This document shows positions 46,472 to 55,383 of a DNA stretch of 64,000 bases, piece after piece. Below the pieces are notes generated by a model. That model was not told where the DNA came from and did no database searches. It was given only the letters and a program-made list of their open reading frames with translations. Origin of the DNA: Mycobacterium saskatchewanense (GTDB lineage Bacteria; Actinomycetota; Actinomycetes; Mycobacteriales; Mycobacteriaceae); NCBI RefSeq assembly GCF_010729105.1, contig NZ_AP022573.1, forward strand, positions 620,001-684,000, read 5' to 3'. The translations under genes were made by a program, and so were the position numbers. Position 1 is the stretch's first letter; the number at the start of each line of letters is the position of its first letter.

Positions 46472-48172
46472 CTACCGGCTGCGCTCGCCGGCGACCCTGC
46501 GCCCGGCGGCATGCCTGGCGGCGACGTAGCCGAACACCATCGAGCTGGCGATGCTCGCCCCGGCGCCGGGGTACGTGCGGCCCATCACCGTTGCGGTCGT
46601 GTTACCGGTGGCGTACAGGCCCTCGATCACCAGGTCCTGCTCGTCGAGCACCTGGGCGTGCTCGTTGGTGACGACGCCGCCGCAGGTCCCCACATCCGCC
46701 GGGAAGACCCGGGTCGCGTAGTACGGCGCTCGGTCCAGCGGGCCGACGGCGGCGTTCGGGCGGTAGCCGGGGTCGCCCAGGCAATCGTTGTATGCCGACT
46801 GACCACGCCCGAAGTCCGGGTCCAGCCCCTTGGCGGCAAAGTGGTTGAACCGCTGGATGGTCCGCGCCAACTCGTCGGCGGGCAGGTCGATGCGATCGGC
46901 GAGCTCGGCGACGGTGTGGCCGGTCTTGACCGCGCCGGTCTCGCTCAGCCCGGGTGGCAACCCTTGACTCCGTTTGAAGGGGTTCGCGCTCGTGACGTAC
47001 CGCCGCACGTAACCGTCGTCGAAGACCATCCAGCACGGCACCGCCTTGTTGGCGTACATCGCCTTGCCGACCTCGACGTAGGAATTGGACTCGTTGCAGA
47101 ACCGGCGTCCCGTGGAGTCGACGTAGATGGCGCCGGGCCGCTGCCGGCCAGATCCCAGCGACGCGGCCGCGGCGCCGCCGTTGGGGATGAACACCGAAGG
47201 CAGCCACCAGGCTTCGTCGAGCAGATCGGTCTTCGCGCCGAGCCGCATCGCCGCCTGCAGCGCCTCACCGGTGTCGCCGGCGTTGGCGATCGACCACTGC
47301 GCGTCGTTCGGTTGGTCGCCGCTGTACCGGCGGCGCATCTCCTTGTTGTGGCCGAACCCGCCCGCCGCCAGCAGGACGCCCTTGCGCGCCTCGACGTTCA
47401 GGGTCACACCCGCGCGGGATACCCGCGCTCCGACGACCCGCCCGTCCTCGACGATCAGATCCTCCATCGCGGCGTCGGTCCACAGCGGCGGCTGCCCATC
47501 GCCGAGTTCGATGAGCGCCTTGAGCATCTGACCGATGAGCGAGGCGCCGTTGGTCAGGATCTGGCGCCGACGGATTCGCGCGGCGGCGGTGCGCAGGAAG
47601 ACCTTGCTCGCCACGGCGAACGCGCGCGGCGAACGGTTGAAGTACTGCACCGAGCGGAGTTCGTTGGTCAGCACCGCGAAGCCATAGTTCTTGGCCAGCG
47701 CCGGCTGCAGCTTGTCGCTCCAGACCCCGAGTTCCGCCGCATCGAAGGGGATCCCTTCGACCGCGCGGCCGGATTCGTTGCCGCCCTTGTGATTCGGGTA
47801 ATAGTCGCTCCACCCGGCGCACCGGATCAGGCGGACACCCCTGCGGATGAGGAAGGTGAGCATCTCGTAGCCCGCGGTGAGGAACATCTCGCGGCGTGCG
47901 AGTGACGACGGCGCGCCGATGTCGCCGACCACGTCGGCGAGATAGGCCAGGCCGTCCTCGTGCGAGTCGGCGATGCCGTCGGCGCGCATCAACGGGTTGT
48001 TGGGCAGCCAGACGATGCCCCCGGAAAGACCCGTCGAACCTCCGACGAGGCTTTGCTTTTCGAGGATCAGCGGCTCGATGCCGCCGTCCAGCGCGGCCAG
48101 CGCGGCCACCATGCCGCCGCCACCGCTGCCGGCGATCAATAGGTCGACGGAGCGGTCCCAGTGGGTGGTCAT
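46472..48172 (-). CDS. 3-ketosteroid delta1-dehydrogenase-like flavoprotein
   Basis: 566 residues. The FAD motif is VDLLIAGSGGGGMVAALAA at the N-terminus, followed by the KSTD-type LVGGSTGLSGGIVWLPNNP. GVLLAAGGFGHN is the second flavin strand and the C-terminal YATGNTTATVMGRTYPGAGA carries the YPG motif of the family. Relatives introduce a double bond into ring A of 3-ketosteroids or similar ring ketones. ATG 48172 overlaps the Rieske oxygenase stop by 4 nt. It is the last gene of the eight-gene operon that begins at 55117. Confidence 0.87.
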   Translation of the reverse strand: MTTHWDRSVDLLIAGSGGGGMVAALAALDGGIEPLILEKQSLVGGSTGLSGGIVWLPNNPLMRADGIADSHEDGLAYLADVVGDIGAPSSLARREMFLTAGYEMLTFLIRRGVRLIRCAGWSDYYPNHKGGNESGRAVEGIPFDAAELGVWSDKLQPALAKNYGFAVLTNELRSVQYFNRSPRAFAVASKVFLRTAAARIRRRQILTNGASLIGQMLKALIELGDGQPPLWTDAAMEDLIVEDGRVVGARVSRAGVTLNVEARKGVLLAAGGFGHNKEMRRRYSGDQPNDAQWSIANAGDTGEALQAAMRLGAKTDLLDEAWWLPSVFIPNGGAAAASLGSGRQRPGAIYVDSTGRRFCNESNSYVEVGKAMYANKAVPCWMVFDDGYVRRYVTSANPFKRSQGLPPGLSETGAVKTGHTVAELADRIDLPADELARTIQRFNHFAAKGLDPDFGRGQSAYNDCLGDPGYRPNAAVGPLDRAPYYATRVFPADVGTCGGVVTNEHAQVLDEQDLVIEGLYATGNTTATVMGRTYPGAGASIASSMVFGYVAARHAAGRRVAGERSR

Positions 48173-49563
48173 CGCGCCCCCGCCCCGAAACCCAGGTCCG
48201 CGATCGGCACGTCGATGGTCGTGTTGGTCTTCTGAATCGCCGGCACCAGCCGCTCGTGCGGCAGGCCCGCGAGGAACCCGTCGACGACGCGCTCGAAGTT
48301 CGAGATCAGTCCCTCGAGCTGATCCGACAGCCGCATGTACTCGAAACCCCGGCAGTGCAGCCCCTTCTGCTGGCGGGGCAGGTTGGAGAAGTCCTGCGCG
48401 GGGATCGGCGGCCAACGCGGATCGTCGGGCGCCATGGGCTGCGGCGGGGTGGGCCGGCCCGCGGAGGCGTCGCCGGGAAGTCGTGTCAGAGACCAGATCT
48501 CGAACAGCGTCTCCTCCGCACCAAGCGGGCGAATCCGGTAGGAGGATGCGCTGCTGTAGGTCGGCAGGATGAAGTAGTGCGGGAAGCAGAACCCGATCGC
48601 GTCCGTGATCCCGCGGCGGACCAGATCGTTGAGGTCGGGCATGTTGCTGCCGCGGGCGCGGTGCCAGCCGACCACCGCGTCGTTGAGGGCGCCGCGCCAC
48701 ACGGTCATCGCCTCGGCCGGGTCCGGCGGCAGCGCGATCGTCTGCAGGCCCTCGGCAATACGAATGTCGTTCTCGTGCGTCATGCCACCCATCCCGGTGC
48801 CGAGTGTGCGCATGAAGTACAGGCTGCTGGCGACGACGGGGTGCACGGTGTCCCGTGCCGGGCCGCCGTTTCGCGCGGATGGCAGCAGTTGGGGGTGGGT
48901 CTGGGGGACGTGGTAGCCCTCCATGAACGCCGCCGTGGCGAGCTTCCAGTTCACCGGCAGCCGACACGACTGCCACCATTCGGTGCGCAGCGTCTCGACC
49001 TTCCAGGCGTCGTAGATCGATGCGAACGGCTCGAGGCAGTCCCGCAGCGCGGGCGCGCCGTCGTCCAGGTTGATCCACGCGCAGCCGCCCCAGAGCTCGC
49101 ACCGGACCGAGACGAGCCGGAGGTCGTCGGGGCGCATGTTGCCCTCGGCGAAGGCCTCGGGCCGCGCCACGAACGTGTTGCGCCCGTCGACGTTCCAGCA
49201 CCAGCCGTGGAACGGGCACACGAGGGTGCGCCCGGCACCGGCGGAGCCGTTGCCCTGCACCAGTTTCACGCCGCGATGACGGCACGCGTTGTAGTAGGCG
49301 CCGACGGTGTCGTCGTCGACCCGCACCACGACGATCGACTGGTCGAGGATCTCGTACTCGACGTAGTCGCCCGGCCTGGGAATCTCCTCGAGGCGGCATG
49401 CCATCTGCCACACCCGTGGCCAGAACAGCTCCGCCTCAAGCGCGTAGAACTCGGCGTCGTAGTACCGCTGCTTGGGAATCCGGTCGGCGGCCCGGACCGC
49501 CCACGGCACGGGCCGCCGTGCCCAATTCGCCTCGGGCCGCACCGAACCCCGGTCTACCACCAT
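48169..49563 (-). CDS. Rieske non-heme iron oxygenase, alpha subunit
   Basis: 464 residues. The Rieske centre is formed by CRHRG and CPFHGWCWNV near residues 92-115 (Cys-x-His, Cys-x2-His). The mononuclear iron motif is EGYHVPQTHPQ near residue 215. It lacks a ferredoxin or reductase in this operon, so electrons must come from elsewhere. Such oxygenases hydroxylate or cleave rings, including steroids (KshA). It overlaps the flavoprotein gene and follows the CoA ligase by 15 nt. Confidence 0.88.
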   Translation of the reverse strand: MVVDRGSVRPEANWARRPVPWAVRAADRIPKQRYYDAEFYALEAELFWPRVWQMACRLEEIPRPGDYVEYEILDQSIVVVRVDDDTVGAYYNACRHRGVKLVQGNGSAGAGRTLVCPFHGWCWNVDGRNTFVARPEAFAEGNMRPDDLRLVSVRCELWGGCAWINLDDGAPALRDCLEPFASIYDAWKVETLRTEWWQSCRLPVNWKLATAAFMEGYHVPQTHPQLLPSARNGGPARDTVHPVVASSLYFMRTLGTGMGGMTHENDIRIAEGLQTIALPPDPAEAMTVWRGALNDAVVGWHRARGSNMPDLNDLVRRGITDAIGFCFPHYFILPTYSSASSYRIRPLGAEETLFEIWSLTRLPGDASAGRPTPPQPMAPDDPRWPPIPAQDFSNLPRQQKGLHCRGFEYMRLSDQLEGLISNFERVVDGFLAGLPHERLVPAIQKTNTTIDVPIADLGFGAGAR

Positions 49564-49578
49564 CGCGCCATCCTTCGT

Positions 49579-51105
49579 TCACACAATCCGTGAAGTCCGC
49601 CCCTGCCAGTAGCGTTCGCGCACGCGCCTTTTGTAGAGCTTTCCGTTCGGGTCGCGCGGCAGGATGTCGAAGTCGACGGAGCGGGGACACTTGTACCCGG
49701 CCAGGTGCTGTCGGCAGTACTCGATGAGCTCGGCCTCCAGACCGGGTCCGGCCACGACGCCCGGCGCCGGCTGCACCACGGCCTTGACCTCCTCGCCGAA
49801 CTCGTCGTTGGGCACGCCGAATACGGCGGCGTCGGCCAGCTTGGGATGCATGACGAGCAGGTTCTCCACCTCTTGCGGGTAGATGTTCACCCCTCCCGAG
49901 ACGATCATGAACGTCGACCGGTCGGTGAGGTACAGGTAGCCGTCCTCGTCGACGAAGCCCATGTCACCCAGCGAGCGCCAGCCACAGTCGTTCGACACCG
50001 ACGCGGTCTTCGCGGGGTCCTTGAAGTAGTCGAAGGCGGGACCGCCCTCGAAGTACAGCTCGCCCGGCTCGCCGGGCGGCAGCTCGTCGCCGTCGGCGCC
50101 GATGACGTGGACGGGTGACATCGGCCTGCCGACCGAGCCGGGATGGGCCAGCCACTCCTCGGGCCCGATCGTGGTCCCGGCGAATCCCTCTGTGCCGCCG
50201 TAATATTCGTGGATGATCGGCCCGAACCATCGCATCATTCGGTGCTTGACGTCGACCGGGCACGGCGCGGCGGCGTGGATCACGCAGCGCAGGCTGGAGA
50301 CGTCGTAGGCGTCCCGGACGGCCTGGGGCAGCTTGAGCATCCGCACGAACATCGTCGGGACGAACTGGGCGTGGGTGACCCGGTGCGTTTCGACCAGCCG
50401 TAGCACGGTCTCGGCGTCGAACCTGGGCACGATGATCGACGCGGCGCCGACGCGGTTGACCGCCATGGTGTAGTTGACCCCGGCCGCATGGTAGAGCGGA
50501 GCGGGGGAGAGGTACACGCTGTCGCGCTCCATCCCGTACTTGTGGGTGAGCGCCAGCTCGAGCACGGCCTGCGCCCAGGATCCGTTGCCGTCGGTCGGCA
50601 GCGGGCGCCGAACGGCCTTGGGCCGCCCCGTCGTTCCCGACGAGTAGAGCATCTCCGAGCCGTCCGACAGCGGGGGTGGAGCGCCCGCCCCGGCGACGGC
50701 GTCCTCGTAGCCGCACCAGCCCGCCAGTCGGGCACCCAGACTGAAGCGGGCTTTGACGCCCGCCCGCGCCAGGTGTTCTGCAAGGTCGGGCGTCGAGGCG
50801 TCCACAAACAGCGCACTGGCGTCGGAGTCGTCGATGACGTAAGCGGCCTCGTCCGGGGTGAAGTGGGTGTTGACCGCGGTGTAGTACAGCCCGGAAAGCT
50901 GGCAGCCCCAGGCGATCTCGAAGAACTCCGGCCGGTTCGGCAGCACCAGGGCCACGCCGTCGCCGCGGCGCAGGCCGGCGTCGTAGAGGAGCGCCGCGAC
51001 CCGCCGGCTCCGCTCGTACAGCTGGGAATACGAGATCGTGTCGCCGTCCGCGACGACGAGGGCGGGCGCGTCGGGGGCCGCGGCGGCGTGATCGGTGATG
51101 TTCAC
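49579..51105 (-). CDS. acyl-CoA ligase (AMP-forming synthetase)
   Basis: 508 residues. The P-loop reads MLYSSGTTGRPKAVRRPLP near residue 150 and the EYYGGTEGFAGTTIGPEEW region is the A5 motif. C-terminal LYLTDRSTFMIVSGGVNIYP and DPNGKLYKRRVR complete an intact ligase. Likely role: activates the acid produced by the oxygenase steps. Ten nt separate it from the crotonase stop, so it is within the operon. Confidence 0.88.
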   Translation of the reverse strand: MNITDHAAAAPDAPALVVADGDTISYSQLYERSRRVAALLYDAGLRRGDGVALVLPNRPEFFEIAWGCQLSGLYYTAVNTHFTPDEAAYVIDDSDASALFVDASTPDLAEHLARAGVKARFSLGARLAGWCGYEDAVAGAGAPPPLSDGSEMLYSSGTTGRPKAVRRPLPTDGNGSWAQAVLELALTHKYGMERDSVYLSPAPLYHAAGVNYTMAVNRVGAASIIVPRFDAETVLRLVETHRVTHAQFVPTMFVRMLKLPQAVRDAYDVSSLRCVIHAAAPCPVDVKHRMMRWFGPIIHEYYGGTEGFAGTTIGPEEWLAHPGSVGRPMSPVHVIGADGDELPPGEPGELYFEGGPAFDYFKDPAKTASVSNDCGWRSLGDMGFVDEDGYLYLTDRSTFMIVSGGVNIYPQEVENLLVMHPKLADAAVFGVPNDEFGEEVKAVVQPAPGVVAGPGLEAELIEYCRQHLAGYKCPRSVDFDILPRDPNGKLYKRRVRERYWQGRTSRIV

Positions 51106-51115
51106 CGGGGGACCG

Positions 51116-51988
51116 TCAGGAGGTGGCGGCGCCGTCGGTCGCTGCGGCCGCGGCCGCCTGGCGCCGGGCCTGCTCGGACGGCAGCACCTTGTCCTTGAAC
51201 ACCGTCTGGATGAGCTCCTGCACGTCCTTGCTGATCGACGCGAGCGCGACGAGGTCGTTGGAGCTCTGCCAGTGCACCCGCATGCCCATGAGTTCCCACG
51301 CGCGTTTGAGGTTGGCCTTGGTGGCCAGCAGGGTCGTCATCGGCGCCTGGGCGATGTGCCGGGCGATGGCCTCGACCCGGTCGCCCAGCTGCTCGCGGGG
51401 CACCACCTCGTTGACCAGGCCGTATTCCAGCGCCTTCTTCGCGTCGATCACCTCCGCGAGGTACAGGTAGTAGGCCGCCCGCCGCCAGTTCATGAAAACC
51501 CATGGCTCGATGGAGCATTCACCCGACGGCATGCCGAAACCCTGCAGCGGCGGGTAGGAGAAGTACGCGTCCTCGGACGCGATGACGATGTCGGTGGTCA
51601 GCCCGTAGTGGGTGCCGCCGCCGACGCAGTAGCCGTGCACCTGGGCGATGGTCGGCTTGGAGAACTCCCACAGGTTGAGCACCGGCTTGACGAACAGGTC
51701 GGTCTGCGGCTTCCACGGCGTCCCCATCACCTTGGCGCCCTCCACGAATGCCGGGTAGTCGACGGCGTTGTTGCCGATCGCATGGCCCGAGCAGAAGCCT
51801 TTGCCGTTGGCCTTGAGGATCAGGACCTTGATGTCGTAGTCACGGTCGGCATCCAGGAGGGCGGCGTCGACTTCTTCGGCGAGCTTCTGGTCCTGGGCAT
51901 TGGCCTTTTCCGGCCAGTTCAGCGTGACGCGCGCAATGGGGCCTTCTTTTTCGTAGATGATTCTCTCGCGGGTCTCGTTGAGATCCAT
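51116..51988 (-). CDS. enoyl-CoA hydratase/isomerase (crotonase) family protein
   Basis: 290 residues. It contains ARVTLNWPEKANAQDQKL, KANGKGFCSGHAIGNN as the first oxyanion loop and QVHGYCVGGGTHYGLTTDI as the second. The C-terminal 30 residues are Ala-rich (QARRQAAAAAATDGAA). It is a paralogue of the crotonase at 45538. Within the operon it may hydrate or open a ring CoA ester. A gap of 16 nt separates it from the lipoyl-domain gene. Confidence 0.85.
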   Translation of the reverse strand: MDLNETRERIIYEKEGPIARVTLNWPEKANAQDQKLAEEVDAALLDADRDYDIKVLILKANGKGFCSGHAIGNNAVDYPAFVEGAKVMGTPWKPQTDLFVKPVLNLWEFSKPTIAQVHGYCVGGGTHYGLTTDIVIASEDAYFSYPPLQGFGMPSGECSIEPWVFMNWRRAAYYLYLAEVIDAKKALEYGLVNEVVPREQLGDRVEAIARHIAQAPMTTLLATKANLKRAWELMGMRVHWQSSNDLVALASISKDVQELIQTVFKDKVLPSEQARRQAAAAAATDGAATS

Positions 51989-52004
51989 GTCTGCTCACCT
52001 TTCG

Positions 52005-52241
52005 TTAGGACATGATGACGCCGATTTCGGCGCCGATGTCGTAGACGGTCCCTACCTGGCCGGTCCATTGCACGGTGCCCGATGCGCCGGCTTCGATTTC
52101 CTGTTCCACCTTCTCCGTGGCGATCACGTAGATCGGCGTGCCCTCCTCGACATGCTCGCCGGCATCGACGAGCAGTCCGGTCAGCTCGGCCTCGGAGACG
52201 GCGACCGACACGCGCGGGATGCGGATCACGAAGTCAGCCAT
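52005..52241 (-). CDS. free-standing lipoyl/biotinyl-attachment domain protein
   Basis: 78 residues, a single lipoyl domain with no catalytic part. The lipoylation lysine is Lys44 in YVIATEKVEQEIEA, followed by the usual ASGTVQ turn. In classical 2-oxoacid dehydrogenases this domain is fused to the E2 acyltransferase; here it stands alone directly behind E1-beta (8-nt overlap) and no E2 or E3 gene is in the operon. The start MADF (52241) is the natural start of the fold. It would carry the acyl group from E1. Confidence 0.85.
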   Translation of the reverse strand: MADFVIRIPRVSVAVSEAELTGLLVDAGEHVEEGTPIYVIATEKVEQEIEAGASGTVQWTGQVGTVYDIGAEIGVIMS

Positions 52242-53250
52242 GGATTTTGGCGCGATCGCGGGTGTCCTGGAACGTGGCGAACGCGGCGTCGACGATCCGG
52301 GCCGGCGACGGATACACCTGCGCCTCAAGCGCGGCCGCCGCGGGGGTTGGCACGAACCTGGGCGCCACCCGCTGGACCGGCGCGGCCAGTTCGCCGAACA
52401 GCTCGGAGTGCAGGATCGCCGCGATCTCGGCGCCCGGGCCGGCGAATTGCACGGCGTCGTGGGCGATCACGACTCTTCTGGTGCGCCGGGCGGAATTGAC
52501 GATCGTCTCGACGTCCAGCGGGACCAGGGTGCGCAGGTCGACGACCTCCGCGCTGATGTCGTGTTCGGCCAGCGTGGCCGCGGCCGCCAGCGCGTCGTGC
52601 ACGCTGCGCCCGTAGCCGATCAGCGTCACGTCGGTGCCCGGCCTCTTGACGTCGGCGCGGCCCAGCGGGATTGCGAATCCGGGCTCCAGCGGGACGGGAC
52701 CCTTCTTGCCTTGCAGCCGGATCGTCTCGACGAACAGGCAGGGGTCCTCGTCGAAGATCGCGGCCGTGAGCAGGCCTTTGCCGTCGCGCGGGGTGGAAGG
52801 CACGATCACCTTCATCCCCGGGATGTGCATGAACCAGGCTTCAAGGCTCTGCGAATGGGTGGCGCCGGTAGCCAGGCCCCCGTAGACCTGCGTGCGGATG
52901 GTGATGGGGGCCGTCGTTCTGCCGGCGGTCATGAACCGCAGCTTGGCGGCGTTGTTGATGAGCTGGTCGGCGGCGATGCCGATGAAATCCATGATCATGA
53001 TCTCGGCGACGGGCAGCAGGCCGTCGATCGCCGCGCCGATGGCGGCGCCCACGATGGCGGCTTCGGAGATCGGCGTGTCCAGCACCCGGTCGTGACCGTA
53101 CTTCGTCGACAACCCCGCGGTTGGGCCCGAGGCCCCGGGATCGGCGATGTCCTCGCCCAGCAGGAAGACTCGGTCGTCGGACCGCAGCGCCTCGTCGAGC
53201 GCGAGATTGAGCGCCTCGCGCATCGTCATCTCTTCTTCTTGCATGCTCAC
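52234..53250 (-). CDS. 2-oxoacid dehydrogenase E1 beta-like subunit
   Basis: 338 residues of the transketolase pyrimidine-binding/C-terminal family. Key pieces: MREALNLALDEALRSDDRVF, LGEDIADPG, DTPISEAAIVGAAIGAAIDG, and VETIRLQGKKG with the C-terminal ADVKRPGTDVTLIGYGR region. It should form an alpha2beta2 E1 with the next-upstream gene. The GTG at 53250 overlaps the E1-alpha stop (GTGA); ATG 53244 is an alternative. The 3' end overlaps the lipoyl gene. Confidence 0.87.
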   Translation of the reverse strand: MSMQEEEMTMREALNLALDEALRSDDRVFLLGEDIADPGASGPTAGLSTKYGHDRVLDTPISEAAIVGAAIGAAIDGLLPVAEIMIMDFIGIAADQLINNAAKLRFMTAGRTTAPITIRTQVYGGLATGATHSQSLEAWFMHIPGMKVIVPSTPRDGKGLLTAAIFDEDPCLFVETIRLQGKKGPVPLEPGFAIPLGRADVKRPGTDVTLIGYGRSVHDALAAAATLAEHDISAEVVDLRTLVPLDVETIVNSARRTRRVVIAHDAVQFAGPGAEIAAILHSELFGELAAPVQRVAPRFVPTPAAAALEAQVYPSPARIVDAAFATFQDTRDRAKIHG

Positions 53251-54257
53251 ACCGGGAAACCGATCGGGGTCGCGTACACGTCGCGGTCGAGTTCGTCGAT
53301 CGATGCCGAGTCGGCGCTCATGACCGTCTGTAGCGCGATCTCGACCGCCGCCCGCGCCTCAGCGTCGATGCGGTCGAGTTCGTCCTCGCCACAAAGACCG
53401 GATTCGGCCAGCCGGGCGCGGAACCGCGGCACCGGGTCGGCCGCCATCGCCGCGGCGAGTTGTTCGTTGGGAATGTAGGGCATTCGGTCGCCGAAGTAAT
53501 GACCGCGGAAGCGGAAGGTGACGCACTCGAGGAAGGTCGGGCCTCCGCCGTCGGGGCCGAAGCGCGCCCGGTGCAGCGCCTCGTCGAGCGCAGCTTTCAC
53601 CGCCAGGGGGTCGTTGCCGTCGACGCGCACACCGGGCATTCCGTAGCCCGCCGCCCGGTCGGCCACGTGTTCGATCTTCATGGTGTCCGAAGTTGGGGTC
53701 ATCTCCGCGTACTGGTTGTTCTGGCAGACGAAGACCAGCGGAAGATCCCACAGGGCGGCCATATTGGCCGCTTCGTGGAACGAGCCGGTGTTGGTCGCAC
53801 CGTCGCCGAAGCTGACCACCGTGACGCGGTCCAGGCCCTTGAGTTTCGCGGCCATCGCAAGTCCCACGGCAACCGGGGGCCCGGCGCCGACGATGCCGGT
53901 CGAAAGCATCACCCCCTTGCCGGGATTGGCGATGTGCATGCTTCCGCCCTTGCCGCGGCTCGCCCCGACGGAGCGCCCCATCATCTCGCCGTAGATCTCC
54001 TCGAGCGGGACGCCCTTGCCGATGAGATCGTGCAGCCCGCGGTAGGTCGTCACCAGTTGGTCGTCGGGCCGCAGGCTCACCCCCATCGCTGCGGCGATGG
54101 CCTCCTGCCCGCGCGACGGCCAGTACACGCACATGAATTCGCCGGTGCCTATGCCCTTGGACAGCCGGTCGTCGGCCGCCTTCATAAGCACCATGAGCTC
54201 GTACAGGCGACGCTCGGCTCCGGTGCCGGAAACGCGTTCGGTCACGGCGCCACTCAT
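53247..54257 (-). CDS. 2-oxoacid dehydrogenase E1 alpha-like subunit
   Basis: 336 residues. The thiamine diphosphate motif is VVSFGDGATNTGSFHEAANM (GDG...N) near residues 155-175, followed by LPLVFVCQNNQYAEMT. The N-terminal part contains MCVYWPSRGQEAIAAAMG. It should form the alpha2beta2 E1 that decarboxylates a 2-oxoacid with thiamine diphosphate. The ATG at 54257 overlaps the SDR stop by 4 nt. The E1 type resembles acetoin or branched-chain dehydrogenases; the substrate cannot be told. Confidence 0.87.
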   Translation of the reverse strand: MSGAVTERVSGTGAERRLYELMVLMKAADDRLSKGIGTGEFMCVYWPSRGQEAIAAAMGVSLRPDDQLVTTYRGLHDLIGKGVPLEEIYGEMMGRSVGASRGKGGSMHIANPGKGVMLSTGIVGAGPPVAVGLAMAAKLKGLDRVTVVSFGDGATNTGSFHEAANMAALWDLPLVFVCQNNQYAEMTPTSDTMKIEHVADRAAGYGMPGVRVDGNDPLAVKAALDEALHRARFGPDGGGPTFLECVTFRFRGHYFGDRMPYIPNEQLAAAMAADPVPRFRARLAESGLCGEDELDRIDAEARAAVEIALQTVMSADSASIDELDRDVYATPIGFPV

Positions 54258-55117
54258 GCACCCGACCACGGCTTCACTTTGAGAAAGCCGCCCGCATCCA
54301 CCCGCAGTTGCTGGCCGGTGATGTAGCGCGCCGCGTCGGATGCGAGGAACAGCACGGCCTCGCTGATGTCCTCGGGCTCGACGTAGGGGATGGGCATCGC
54401 CTGCACCACCGGAAAGACGGGTTCGGCGTCCGCGCGCGTCGGTTCCTTCAGGTCGGGCCGGAAGGCCCGGTACATCGGGGCGCTGTGCAGCATGTCGGTG
54501 TTCACATTGGTGGGATGCACCGCGTTCACCCGGATGGAGAACGGGGCCAGCGCCAGGGCAAAGTCGTTGACGTAGTGCGCGGCAGCGATTTTCGCGAAGG
54601 CGTAGCCGGCGCCCCCGGGTCCGCCGTCGATGCCGGTGGTGTTCATCGACGACATGAAGGCCGCGTTGGATCCGATCACGATGATCGACGCGCCCGCCCG
54701 CAGGTGCATGAGGCTGGCGTGCACGAGGTTCAGCACGCCGATCAGGTCCACATCGACCGCGTCGGCGAACGCCTGGGGCGGCAGTCCGGCGGTCAGCGGG
54801 CAGATGCCGGCGTTGGCGACCACGATGTCGAGGTGGCCGAACTCGGCGACGCCCCGGTCAATCGCGGCGGCCAGGGCGACGCGGTCGCGGACGTCGGCGA
54901 CCGCGGTGTAGGCCCGCCGGCCCTCCTTCTCGACCAGCCGCGCGGTCTCGTCGAGGTCCTCCGGCCGTGCCAGCGGGTACTGATTGGTCTCGATATCGGC
55001 GCACAGGTCCACCCCGATGATGTCGGCGCCTTCGGCGGCCAGCATGCGCGCGTGGGAGCGTCCCTGACCACGGGCGGCCCCGCTGATCACGGCGACCTTG
55101 CCCGTTACCCTGCCCAT
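54254..55117 (-). CDS. mycofactocin-type short-chain dehydrogenase
   Basis: 287 residues, the first gene of the minus-strand operon. The signature AVISGAARGQGRSHARMLA and the inserted DLCADIETNQYPLARPEDL segment match the mycofactocin-associated SDR group, like the enzyme at 23984. The Ser and Tyr-x3-Lys region reads VIGSNAAFM and GAGYAFAKIAAA. ATG 55117 is the natural start. It likely oxidises a secondary alcohol in the pathway. The divergent CaiB gene starts 266 bp away. Confidence 0.87.
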   Translation of the reverse strand: MGRVTGKVAVISGAARGQGRSHARMLAAEGADIIGVDLCADIETNQYPLARPEDLDETARLVEKEGRRAYTAVADVRDRVALAAAIDRGVAEFGHLDIVVANAGICPLTAGLPPQAFADAVDVDLIGVLNLVHASLMHLRAGASIIVIGSNAAFMSSMNTTGIDGGPGGAGYAFAKIAAAHYVNDFALALAPFSIRVNAVHPTNVNTDMLHSAPMYRAFRPDLKEPTRADAEPVFPVVQAMPIPYVEPEDISEAVLFLASDAARYITGQQLRVDAGGFLKVKPWSGA

Positions 55118-55338
55118 CGTCCGCCCTTCGTGGCCACCCCCACGCGAACGGGCACCACTAGTACCGTTGTGCCCCAGGGGGATTCGCGGCCACACCGATG
55201 GTTCGGACGCAGCGGCGCCAGCACGTGCGCGCCCACCGCATCGGGGATTCGGGTCGGTCCGATGATCGGCTCCATCGCATCTCTTCCGCGAAAAACCACC
55301 CGTGGCCTGCAGCGGGGCTATCGATATCCCTTACAGTA

Positions 55339-55358
55339 GCTAGAATATCTAAAATAGC
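55339..55358. promoter_or_regulatory. AT-rich candidate promoter/operator of the divergent CaiB gene
   Basis: TAGA-ATA-TCTA (55341-55351) sits within a wider GCTA...TAGC pair (55339-55358), an AT-rich island in the 266-bp gap between the operon and CaiB. It lies about 25-45 nt before the CaiB start and could be a promoter, an operator, or both. Confidence 0.4.
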
Positions 55359-55383
55359 AAGGAATGAACCCGAGGGGGTTGCG

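Noticed and set aside
46472..49411. A single 979-codon open frame spanning two genes
   Set aside because: The second part is the shadow of the Rieske oxygenase, which runs in another frame with full motifs; the flavoprotein begins at 48172.
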